A stretch of DNA of 64,000 nucleotides from Bacillota bacterium (GTDB lineage Bacteria > Bacillota > UBA4882 > UBA8346). The DNA is taken from positions 62,001-126,000 of the forward strand of contig JAEVYU010000034.1 in assembly GCA_023392595.1 (NCBI GenBank), given 5' to 3'. A program made the position numbers and the translations under genes. Positions 1 through 9,100 of the stretch are shown here, one piece after another (the first letter of the stretch is position 1; each line of letters begins with the position of its first letter). The notes under the pieces are model-generated. The model saw nothing but the letters and a program-made list of their open reading frames with translations. It searched no databases and was not told the origin of the DNA.

Positions 1-1
1 T

Positions 2-589
2 CAGCTTGGAGTTAAGGCATTTCAAATTGGAAATGCCGCTTTATTCGCTAATGACTTGCGTTCGATTGCCCGTCCTTTCTTGAAAGAGCTTTTGGAGTCG
101 GTGAATGAGACAATTAATTTAGCAATTTTAGAGGATACGGAAGTTATATACATTGATCAAATCGAATCCACTAACATAGTAATCGTTAAAATGTTTGCCC
201 GAATCGGCAGTAGAGGACCTGCTTATTGTACCGGTACGGGCAAGGTTTTGCTGGCGGATTTAAGTGACGATGTGATCCGAGAACGCTTTTCCAAGGTTAA
301 CTTTGTTCCGTTCACTGAGAATACGGTAACGGATATCGATCATCTACTCAAGGCATTGAACCAAATCAGACTTGATGGTTATGCATTAGACTTTTCCGAA
401 CGCGATCCGGGAGTCACTTGTGTGGCGGTCCCTATCAAACAATTCGATGGCCGTGTACAAGCGGCAATCAGTGTATCAGCCCCCGCACAGCGGATATCTA
501 CCAAGCGGATCCAACAAGAAATATTACCGGTATTGAAAAGTGCTGCCGATAACATTTCTCAAAAATTAGGCTTTTTGAGCCATCGTTAG
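2..589 (+). CDS. IclR-family transcriptional regulator, C-terminal part (5' end outside window)
   Basis: The reading frame is open from base 2, so the gene starts left of the window and its winged-helix DNA-binding domain is not visible. What remains is the IclR effector-binding domain: a segment reading FQIGNAALFANDLRSIA, then ILEDTEVIYIDQIES, the conserved YCTGTGKVLLA turn, and the C-terminal VAVPIKQFDGRVQAAISVS strand pair that usually closes the ligand pocket. These match the full-length IclR protein at 4810-5592 in layout, so the two are paralogues flanking gdhA. IclR proteins are usually dimeric repressors or activators of nearby catabolic or central-metabolism genes. The ligand cannot be read from sequence. 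The gene ends with TAG just before a shared terminator and converges on gdhA. Confidence 0.9.
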   Translation, partial: QLGVKAFQIGNAALFANDLRSIARPFLKELLESVNETINLAILEDTEVIYIDQIESTNIVIVKMFARIGSRGPAYCTGTGKVLLADLSDDVIRERFSKVNFVPFTENTVTDIDHLLKALNQIRLDGYALDFSERDPGVTCVAVPIKQFDGRVQAAISVSAPAQRISTKRIQQEILPVLKSAADNISQKLGFLSHR

Positions 590-600
590 TTGAAAATATA

Positions 601-630
601 AAAAAAACCAACCTGTGGTTGGTTTTTTTT
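601..630. terminator. Bidirectional intrinsic terminator between IclR gene and gdhA
   Basis: A CCAACC/GGTTGG stem with a TGT loop is flanked by seven A on the left and eight T on the right. It therefore works as a U-tailed hairpin for the rightward IclR gene and for the leftward gdhA gene, whose stop codons lie 12 and 15 bases away. Confidence 0.85.
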
Positions 631-644
631 ATATTTTCTTATGA

Positions 645-1979
645 TCAAATTATACCTTGAGCCATCATTGCTTGAGCTACTTTACGAAACCCTGCGATAT
701 TGGCCCCCACCACAAAATTATCCTCATACCCATACTCTTTAGCAGCCTGACTAGCATTTTTATAAATGTTAACCATGATATTTTTCAGTTTCGAGTCTAC
801 TTCTTCAAAGGTCCAGGAATATCTCATACTATTTTGAGTCATTTCCAATGCTGAAGTGGCTACTCCGCCTGCATTGGCAGCCTTAGCCGGCGCAAACAGC
901 ACTTTGTTCTGGAGAAATACTTTAATTGCTTCCGGAGCCGAAGGCATATTAGCTCCTTCACCAACTGCCCAACAACCATTCTTCACCAGGATTTTTGCTG
1001 AAGCTTCATCAATCTCATTTTGAGTAGCACAAGGTAGAGCGATATCACATTGAATTCCCCAAATTCCAGAACAACCTTCTTTATAGGTGGCATCGGAATG
1101 AAACTTAACATACTCACTGATTCGCTTCCGCTCTACTTCCTTAATTCGCTTCATTGTATCAAGATTAATCCCTTTGGGGTCGTAAACATAACCATTAGAA
1201 TCGCTCATCGCAACTACTTTACCGCCCAGCTGATGTACTTTTTGAGTTGCATAGATGCCCACATTCCCAGAACCTGATACAATGACAGTCGCACCTTGAA
1301 ATGACTTGCCTTTATCCTTAATCATTTCATCTACAAAATAGCACAAACCATAACCGGTAGCCTCTGTTCTAACCAAGCTGCCACCCCATGTCAATCCCTT
1401 ACCAGTCAACACTCCCTCGTAAAGTCCGGTGATTTTCTTATATTGGCCATACATATAACCGATTTCACGGCCGCCAACACCGATATCTCCAGCCGGGACA
1501 TCAACATCCGCCCCTATGTGCCGATATAACTCGGTCATAAAACTCTGGCAAAAACGCATGATTTCCGCATCGGATTTTCCTTTGGGATCAAAGTCACTGC
1601 CGCCTTTAGCCCCACCAATCGGTAAGCCGGTTAATGAATTTTTAAAAATCTGCTCAAACCCTAAAAATTTAATGATTCCAATATAAACTGAAGGATGAAA
1701 ACGCAAACCGCCTTTGTAAGGACCAATGGCACTGTTAAACTGGACCCGGAAACCACGGTTCACTTGCACTTTACCGCTATCATCCACCCAGGGAACCCGA
1801 AAAATAATTTGACGCTCCGGTTCCACTATCCTTTCCAAAATCCCTGCCTTTGCATATTCTGGATGCTTTGCAATGACTGGCTCCAGAGATTCCAGAACTT
1901 CCTCCACCGCCTGGTGAAACTCCGACTCATTGGGATTTCTACGCACAACTTGCTCCAATAATTGGGACGAAAATGACAA
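645..1979 (-). CDS. gdhA: NADP-type glutamate dehydrogenase
   Basis: Catalyses reductive amination of 2-oxoglutarate with ammonium to glutamate in the cytoplasm. The protein aligns along its length with the hexameric GdhA family (E. coli 447 residues). Recognisable blocks are VEPERQIIFRVPWVDD, the substrate region SAIGPYKGGLRFHP with the catalytic-lysine segment GGAKGGSDFDPKGKS, DVPAGDIGVGGREIGY, and the Rossmann motif GSGNVG. The longest frame begins at 2036, but a strong SD (GAGGTGGGG) lies at 1985-1993. This places the start at the TTG at 1977-1979, giving 444 residues, and leaves the 2023-2053 hairpin outside the coding region. It is monocistronic, convergent with an IclR gene and next to gltBD, so this region serves ammonium assimilation. 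The start is inferred; the function is secure. Confidence 0.96.
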   Translation of the reverse strand: MSFSSQLLEQVVRRNPNESEFHQAVEEVLESLEPVIAKHPEYAKAGILERIVEPERQIIFRVPWVDDSGKVQVNRGFRVQFNSAIGPYKGGLRFHPSVYIGIIKFLGFEQIFKNSLTGLPIGGAKGGSDFDPKGKSDAEIMRFCQSFMTELYRHIGADVDVPAGDIGVGGREIGYMYGQYKKITGLYEGVLTGKGLTWGGSLVRTEATGYGLCYFVDEMIKDKGKSFQGATVIVSGSGNVGIYATQKVHQLGGKVVAMSDSNGYVYDPKGINLDTMKRIKEVERKRISEYVKFHSDATYKEGCSGIWGIQCDIALPCATQNEIDEASAKILVKNGCWAVGEGANMPSAPEAIKVFLQNKVLFAPAKAANAGGVATSALEMTQNSMRYSWTFEEVDSKLKNIMVNIYKNASQAAKEYGYEDNFVVGANIAGFRKVAQAMMAQGII

Positions 1980-2022
1980 TACAACCCCACCTCTCATAGA
2001 TTCAATAACTCTTTTATAAAAA

Positions 2023-2053
2023 AAAATGATTTTCACATAGTGAAAATCATTTT
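2023..2053. promoter_or_regulatory. Perfect 14-bp inverted repeat in the gdhA upstream region
   Basis: Left arm 2023-2036 and right arm 2040-2053 are exact reverse complements around a 3-base ATA centre. The core reads ATTTTCAC-ATA-GTGAAAAT. It lies about 44 bases before the proposed gdhA start, and has no adjoining T-run on the gdhA strand that would make it a terminator. It could be an operator for a dimeric regulator (IclR genes sit on both sides) or a leader hairpin. Which of these it is cannot be read from the sequence. Confidence 0.6.
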
Positions 2054-2133
2054 CATATATAGATTTTATTCAATACCCTTGAAGATGTCAAGTATTACAA
2101 ATTCAAAGTAAAAAAAACAACCTAACCGGATAT

Positions 2134-4743
2134 TTATTTCTTTCTTTGCCAGCAGATCACCTTTTGGTGGGTTACGTCAGCATGGAACCAAAATTCTTCC
2201 AAAAAAGTTTCCGCATCGATGACTCGAATGACTTCCTGCCACCGTTCGGTGCCAGGCAACAATATAGACAATTGATTGGGTCGCCGCTCAAAAAAAGAAC
2301 GCTGAAAAATAGTATTGGATTCTGTTTCGTTGATGATTAGATAAAAATTATTATTCTCGATGATATCCTGGAAAAAATGTGTACCATAGGATAATTCCGG
2401 CATAAAGCCGCCCGCTTTAAAAGCTATTTCGCCAAAGATTGCAAAACGATTGATTTCAGCAAATGCGACCGGAATTCCCAGGCTGGGTGTGGATGTGCCC
2501 CAGCGGCCGGGGCCAAGTAAAATATCAGAAAGTTCGTCTCGGGATCCTATTAACTGGTTCAGTTTTCCAATTAGCCTGGCAACTTCATACTTACTTGAAA
2601 GATTTAAAGTTGCATAATACTCAGGAACCACATAAACCAGTCGCTTAATTCTCACCTCAAGATCACTACCCATCGCTCGGCTCTGCGTAGCAAAGATAAT
2701 CTGATCTTGGGATATATTCTCAGGCATGGTAACATTTTTGGGGTTAATGTTGATCTGCAAAGGGCGGCATTGTAGCAGGTTAATTGAAAAATCGGCCTCG
2801 GTCCGGAAATTACAAGTAAATTCGATGTCCACCGGATAACCATAAGCCAATTGAAGTACCTGCAGCATCTTTCGCATCATAAAAGGGAAAGTCGTCTCTC
2901 CGAGCAATGCCTCAAAATTAAGATACCACTTGGGAAATTCTGGAGTTATATCCTTTGGATATTCCTGACCGGCAAAAATCCCTAAATTAGAAACGACCCC
3001 TTTAGTAGCGATATTTTGGAAAGGAACACTTTCTAAAGTATTATGCTCCAGATCAATCAAATCAACCTGATGTTGAGAATAAGCTCTCTGTTCCTCCATA
3101 TCAACCTCAGGCCGAAGGGTCGGGTGGTCCAAAGCCACAAACCGGGCATAATCGTCACCCATCCGGTTAACTGCCCGTGTTCCAAGCCCCAAAACCAAAC
3201 GAAGCATTCCGGCGCCGGGATCCATATCAGGTCGCCAAACATATAAATTATGGGATAAAGCTACGCCCGCCAAATCGGGGAAGAAATAACATCCCCGGTT
3301 GATACCCGAAACCCTCTGGACTAATAATGCCATTTGTTCATCATTTTGGGCTAAACCACGGTTTAAGCGATACGCAAGCGCGTCGTCATTCATCGTACTG
3401 GCGTATACGATTCGTACCGCTTTCACAAATTGTTCATAGCGTTCGCTTAAATTACCCTGGTTTGTACAAAAAATGCTTTGGTATTTTCCGGCAAAAGCAT
3501 TGCCAAATCCATCTTCCAATAAACTGCTGGAACGGACGATTATTGGCGCCTGACCAAAATACTCCAGCATCTCTAGAAATTGGTCCCGGACTAATTCAGG
3601 AAATTCACCATCCATTATTCTTTCTTTAATAATGGGTGCCTTTGCAAAATAATTTTCAGGTTTTTTTTGTTCCACCCGCAATTGCCAGCAGTTATTCTCC
3701 ACAAGGTAAGTATAATAAATATCTGACCCAATAAAAAAAGAATCATGGGGTTCAAGAACGCCCAACCATGAGTGGTTGGAATCTCTGGCCAAAATCGCCC
3801 GGGATAATAACAAACCAATCGTTTTTCCGCCAATGAAACCGGAACCGATTAATCTTGATTTTATCTGCAGCAAATCCGCTATCGTAAAATATTGGCGGGC
3901 TAAGTTTTGCATCTTGGTATCCCGACCGATAACCATTCGTAATAATTGTTCAAAACTATCCTGTTTTTTCCGGCATATCATCGGATCGCCATTTTGGGCT
4001 TTCTCCGCCAATTCATTGGCCTCAATAAAAATACGATCCCAATAATCCAACCGGCGTTCGGTTTTATTGATTTGAGAATGATAAGAGGAATATAACTCCG
4101 TCACTGTAGCACTGTTCGTCATGGGGGTAAAGTCGATTCCATCGGTGGATACGTGAGGCAAAAACATCATTGGCGAATACCGCTCCCATACTTTCAGAGG
4201 GTGAATGCAAAATACCTCTTTTTGAAAAACATCCAGGAGGATTTGCGTGGTTTCCCGGATCCTGGCAATCGTACTGTATGAATGACGGTCCCTCAAAATT
4301 GCGAAATAAGCAATCGTATTGAATTGAAACAAATAGGGACAGGTAACCCGGAAGAAATTTCCGACCATTAAATCAGTTGACCATTCGGAGAGCAAATCGG
4401 AGAGGCAATCAAAAACATAACAAACATTTTCACCTTCACAAGCGACAATATCCTGTATGGAAGCAGAAAAGGTTTCAAAACCAAGCCCCGCATCCAACCG
4501 GTATTCGTGATAGTATTTATTGTTGATTGCTTCAGGACCCCAAGAGACAATTGGTTCATGCTGTCCAAAACGGATATATACCAATCGATTACAGGAACGG
4601 AGCGCCGCACTTACAAAAAAGCCAGCAAAATAACGATAACTACTAATATCATCGACCTGCCAAACCACATTATCACCAAACCGTAAGCTGTCGATTATCC
4701 GATCGACACTGGCTAAACCCGAAGATACGCGGTTAGTATTCAT
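2134..4743 (-). CDS. PEP/pyruvate-binding (PPDK N-terminal-like) domain protein with degenerate RecA/KaiC-like N-terminus
   Basis: An 869-residue protein. Residues about 1-230 look like a RecA/KaiC-type fold: the opening SGLASVDRIIDSL resembles KaiC-family starts, and FDCLSDLLSEW resembles a Walker B strand. No Walker A GxxGxGK is visible. Residues about 300-750 carry the nucleotide-binding domain of phosphoenolpyruvate synthase and pyruvate phosphate dikinase: FIGGKTIGLLLSRA, PIIVRSSSLLEDGFGNAFAG, MALLVQRVSG, LRLVLGLGTRAV and a late DIEFTCNF. The swivelling phosphohistidine domain and the PEP-binding barrel of PPDK are absent, so it is not a normal dikinase and may act as a kinase or phosphotransferase on another target. 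It lies 67 bases upstream of nothing else in its unit: the next gene upstream, an IclR regulator, runs the same way. Molecular role unknown. Confidence 0.75.
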   Translation of the reverse strand: MNTNRVSSGLASVDRIIDSLRFGDNVVWQVDDISSYRYFAGFFVSAALRSCNRLVYIRFGQHEPIVSWGPEAINNKYYHEYRLDAGLGFETFSASIQDIVACEGENVCYVFDCLSDLLSEWSTDLMVGNFFRVTCPYLFQFNTIAYFAILRDRHSYSTIARIRETTQILLDVFQKEVFCIHPLKVWERYSPMMFLPHVSTDGIDFTPMTNSATVTELYSSYHSQINKTERRLDYWDRIFIEANELAEKAQNGDPMICRKKQDSFEQLLRMVIGRDTKMQNLARQYFTIADLLQIKSRLIGSGFIGGKTIGLLLSRAILARDSNHSWLGVLEPHDSFFIGSDIYYTYLVENNCWQLRVEQKKPENYFAKAPIIKERIMDGEFPELVRDQFLEMLEYFGQAPIIVRSSSLLEDGFGNAFAGKYQSIFCTNQGNLSERYEQFVKAVRIVYASTMNDDALAYRLNRGLAQNDEQMALLVQRVSGINRGCYFFPDLAGVALSHNLYVWRPDMDPGAGMLRLVLGLGTRAVNRMGDDYARFVALDHPTLRPEVDMEEQRAYSQHQVDLIDLEHNTLESVPFQNIATKGVVSNLGIFAGQEYPKDITPEFPKWYLNFEALLGETTFPFMMRKMLQVLQLAYGYPVDIEFTCNFRTEADFSINLLQCRPLQININPKNVTMPENISQDQIIFATQSRAMGSDLEVRIKRLVYVVPEYYATLNLSSKYEVARLIGKLNQLIGSRDELSDILLGPGRWGTSTPSLGIPVAFAEINRFAIFGEIAFKAGGFMPELSYGTHFFQDIIENNNFYLIINETESNTIFQRSFFERRPNQLSILLPGTERWQEVIRVIDAETFLEEFWFHADVTHQKVICWQRKK

Positions 4744-4809
4744 GGATTGCTCCTAATTAAAAAACTCTATCCCCGTTGTTTATCTGAAAATTTATCACTC
4801 TCATCGGGG

Positions 4810-5592
4810 TTAATTTGACAATGCCGTACGGTATCCCATTGCCAGAGAGATTGTTTTGGCGGTCTTATTCACTTGATCCAATAGTAGTTGCCTTTGTTCC
4901 CCCGTTGTAAAATTATTGACTTGCAAGAAAACACTAATCGCTCCGGCACATTTACCCAAATAATTATATACTGGAACGCTAATTTCACAAATTTTCTCCT
5001 TGAAATCAGTTAACCCCTCTGCAAATCCCTGTCTTTTCAAAAAATCAAGTTCCTTTTGAAAGGCTTGTTGATCGGAAATTTGATTTTCCTGAAAATACTG
5101 AACAACGACTGATTGTTGCTCTTGTTTGGTTAAATCTGCCAATAAAATTTTTCCGGCATTCGTCTGGCATGCCGGAACCGGCAAGCCGGTTTGAATACCG
5201 ATTTGAATCGGATCCATTGTTTTTACTGCATCTGTATATACAACACTCTGATTGGATAATATCGCTAAATAGATCGATTCTTTATTATTTTCAACAAATT
5301 GATTTAAATGGGGCAGGGCAACTTCACGAATGTTAAGCCGCTGCAAAACCGCATTCCCAATTAAAAAAGCCTTTAATCCTAACTGATATTGACCGGTTTT
5401 CTCCCGTTCAACAAACCCACTACGGCATAACGTATTCAGTATTCGATAGGCACTACTTAGATTTAATTGAGTGAGTTGACCAATTCGGGTTAGAGTTAGC
5501 GGAGTATTTTGTTTTGCTAATATCTCCAACAACATCAATGAACGTTCAACAGTTTGAACCCTTATTTCCCGCTCCCCGTTCTTCGTTTTCAT
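4810..5592 (-). CDS. IclR-family transcriptional regulator
   Basis: A full-length 260-residue IclR protein. Residues about 9-70 form the winged helix: VERSLMLLEILAK, then the recognition region LTRIGQLTQLNLSSAYRILN. Residues about 80-255 form the effector domain with VALPHLNQFVENN, ACQTNAGKILLADL and the closing YLGKCAGAISVFLQ. The start ATG follows a GGGGGT ribosome site. The gene is divergent from gltB across about 510 bases and lies upstream of the PEP/pyruvate-binding protein, so control of either is plausible but not shown. A GAAA-N5-TTTC palindrome lies just upstream of the gene at about 5621-5634 and could be an autoregulatory site. It is a paralogue of the truncated regulator at the left edge. 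Confidence 0.9.
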   Translation of the reverse strand: MKTKNGEREIRVQTVERSLMLLEILAKQNTPLTLTRIGQLTQLNLSSAYRILNTLCRSGFVEREKTGQYQLGLKAFLIGNAVLQRLNIREVALPHLNQFVENNKESIYLAILSNQSVVYTDAVKTMDPIQIGIQTGLPVPACQTNAGKILLADLTKQEQQSVVVQYFQENQISDQQAFQKELDFLKRQGFAEGLTDFKEKICEISVPVYNYLGKCAGAISVFLQVNNFTTGEQRQLLLDQVNKTAKTISLAMGYRTALSN

Positions 5593-5998
5593 GAATGACC
5601 CCCGAATTTTTTTATAATACGAAAATTGATTTCATTATATTCAAATTTTAATCTCTTGAAAAGTTGATGTCAATAGTATTGTAAAATTAATTAAGAAAGC
5701 TGACACATGATTACTGTATGCATTGTTCATATATCTATATTCTCGCTTTTGTGTATCAAATATCACATGCCTATTCCAATTCTTAATAAAATAGATGATT
5801 TTCTCATTTTACAAAAGAATTTTGCTTGTTAGATTTCTTACTCATGACAACATTTTTTACAAGATTGTAACCCGAATGGTAAAATCGATACTCCAACATC
5901 CATCATGGAAAATGATCGGTAAAACAGTTATGCCTTTTTCACCATTGGTTTTATGATTTTTAAACTCTGAAAAATATTGTATTCATATTGAAAATACG
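5593..5998. other. AT-rich divergent intergenic region between IclR gene and gltB
   Basis: About 400 bases without a credible gene. It holds a possible secondary sigma-A promoter toward gltB at 5856-5885 (TTTACA, 18 bases, TAAAAT) and several AT-rich partial palindromes. I see no riboswitch, RNA gene or B. subtilis-type GltC box (ATCTC-N5-GAGAT). Confidence 0.5.
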
Positions 5999-6028
5999 TT
6001 GACATCAATATTACAGAAGTTATATAAT
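5999..6028 (+). promoter_or_regulatory. Consensus sigma-A promoter of gltBD
   Basis: TTGACA at 5999-6004 and TATAAT at 6023-6028, separated by 18 bases; both boxes are perfect consensus. Transcription would start near 6035. The longest open frame of gltB begins inside this promoter at 5999, so that start cannot be the real one from this promoter and the ATG at 6107 (or 6071) is preferred. Confidence 0.8.
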
Positions 6029-6106
6029 TTACTCCAATATGAAATTCAATTTCGCCATGCGGAAATCAAAATGATTCCGATTGATCCGGAAAGGTTGGCC
6101 ATTTTT

Positions 6107-9100
6107 ATGACACAAACAGAGTCGTTTCCTGAAAAGCAAGGCCTTTATGATTCACAATATGAACATGATGCATGCGGTATTGGCTTAGTCGTTAATATCA
6201 AAGGAGTCAAATCCCATGAAATTATTACCAAAGGCCTAACAGTTTTGAAAAATTTAGATCATCGGGGCGCCCGGGGTGCAGAGGCTAATACCGGAGATGG
6301 TGCGGGTATACTTATTCAAATCCCCCATGATTTCATAAAAAAAACCTGTGCGGAACTGGGAATCAAAATTCCCAACCCTGGTCAATATGCGGTCGGAATG
6401 CTCTTTCTGCCTTCGGAACCTACTTTACGGGCTGAATGTGAAAAGATTTTTACCAAGATTGTAGGCGAGGAAGGCCAAGTTTTATTGGGATGGAGGACTG
6501 TTCCTACTTCCGATGTTTCCTTAGGCAATTCAGCCAAATCCTGTAAGCCTTATATTCGCCAAGTCATCATCGCACGGAATCCGAATATTAAAGATGATTT
6601 GACCTTTGAACGCAAACTATACTTAATTCGCAAACGGTCTGAAAAGGTCATTCGTTACTCCGGAAAAAATGGTTATGATCATTTTTATGTGGCCAGTCTC
6701 TCGGGACGGACCATTGTTTATAAAGGCATGTTAATCCCTGAGCAATTGGAAGAATTTTATCCGGATCTCTCTGATCCGGCCATGGATTCAGCTCTAATAT
6801 TGGTCCATTCACGTTTCAGTACCAATACCTTCCCCAGTTGGGAAAGGGCGCATCCAAACCGCTTTTTGATTCATAACGGAGAAATTAATACCTTACGCGG
6901 CAATATCAACTGGATGCATGCCCGGGAATCGATGTTCCAATCCGAGAAATTTGGTGATGACATCTCCAAAGTACTGCCTGTGATTAATACCGATGGCAGT
7001 GATTCGGCAATGCTCGATGAATGCTTGGAATTTCTTATGCTGGCCGGGAGATCGCTCCCCCATGCGATGATGATGATGATACCGGAACCCTGGTCGAAGC
7101 ATGAAAGCATGTCTGCGGAGAAAAAGGCTTTTTATGAATATCACAGCTGTTTAATGGAACCATGGGACGGTCCGGCGGCCATGGCTTTTTCCGATGGCAA
7201 AATTGTCGGCGCCGTATTGGATCGGAATGGACTTCGGCCGGCAAGATATTATATAACCACTGATGGTTTGATAATTATGGCTTCTGAGGTTGGTGTAATT
7301 AATTTACCAGCGGATCAGGTTAAGGAAAAAGGACGGTTACAACCGGGCCGCATGCTTTTAGTCGATACTCAAGCAGGTAGGCTCATTACCGATGATGAAT
7401 TAAAGCATGCCTTGGTTACAAAATATCCCTATCAACAATGGTTGGACCAGTATTTAGTAACCATGGATGATCTGAGCCCTGCTTCTACTCTTCCTGAGAT
7501 CAAGCCGGAAACTTTGATTCAGCAGCAAAAAGCCTTTGGTTACACCCATGAAGAATTACGTTTAATTCTAACCCCTATGGCCCAAGATGGAGTGGAGCCT
7601 ACCGGGGCCATGGGAATCGATACTCCTTTAGCAGTCTTATCAGACCAGCCTCAATTGTTATATAATTATTTTAAACAATTATTCGCCCAAGTTACCAACC
7701 CTCCCATTGATGCAATCCGTGAAGAAATTGTGACAGGCACTGAAACATATCTGGGCTCCGAAGGCAACCTGCTAGATCCGCAACCCGAGAGTTGCCGGCA
7801 ACTTAAGCTGATAACCCCCATTCTTTCCAACAATGAACTTGCCAAGATCGCCGCCCTTGATCGGTCACATTTTAAGGCGATAACTTTACCCATGCTTTAT
7901 AAAGTTGACGAAAGCGGCTCCGGTCTGAAAAAAGCTATGGATCTCCTTTGTTATGCCGCCAGCCAGGAAATCAAGGCCGGGGCGAATATCATCATCCTCT
8001 CGGATCGCGGTGTAAATAAAGAATCAGCTGCTATTCCAGCCTTACTTGCTGTTTCCGGCCTGCATCACCACTTGATTCGAGAACAAGTCCGTACCCAAGT
8101 CAGTCTGGTCGTCGAATCAGCTGAGCCGCGGGAAGTTCACCATTTTGCGCTTCTACTTGGATATGGCGCTTCAGCAATCAACCCATACCTGGCTTTTGAA
8201 ACTATCGCCAATATGGTGGAACAAAAAATGCTGAAAATTACTGATAGTCATAAAGCGGAATTAAATTATACCAAAGCAGTGATTAAAGGTATCGTTAAAA
8301 CCCTTTCAAAAATGGGCATCTCCACGATTCAGAGCTATCAAGGGGCCCAAATTTTTGAAGCGGTTGGATTAAACCAATCCGTGATCGATCATTATTTTAC
8401 CTGGACTCCATCCCGAATTGGCGGTATTGGTCTGGATGTGATAGCACGTGAAGCTGAGATGCGCCACCAGGCAGCTTTTTCCGACCGTAATGCCGGAAAC
8501 AAAGTCCTGGAGACAGGTGGTAATTACCAATGGCGACGGAATGGCGAATACCATCTTTACAATCCGGAAACAATTCACAAATTACAACAGGCTTGTCGCA
8601 CCAACAATTATCAACTATTCAAGGAATATTCGGCTTTAATCAATGATCAAACCCAAAGGCATTGTACCTTAAGGGGATTATTGGATTTTAAATCGGCCGG
8701 ACGACCGATTCCAATTGATGAAGTTGAATCGATTGCATCCATCTGCAAACGTTTTAAGACCGGCGCCATGTCATATGGTTCGATCAGCCAGGAATCCCAT
8801 GAGACTTTAGCCATCGCCATGAACCGGATTGGTGGTAAAAGTAATACCGGTGAAGGCGGTGAAGATCCAAGCCGTTTTATTCCAGATGCCAATGGCGATT
8901 CACGCTGCAGTGCAATTAAACAAGTTGCCTCCGGCAGATTTGGAGTCACCAGTGAATACTTGGTCAACGCCAAAGAAATCCAGATCAAAATGGCTCAAGG
9001 CGCAAAGCCTGGAGAAGGCGGACAGTTGCCCGGGAGAAAAGTTTATCCTTGGGTGGCTACAGTCAGACATTCTACCCCTGGGGTTGGGCTGATCTCTCCT

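Noticed and set aside
5999..6106. N-terminal extension of gltB from the TTG at 5999
   Set aside because: A perfect consensus promoter occupies 5999-6028, and the family lead to the catalytic Cys fits the ATG at 6107.
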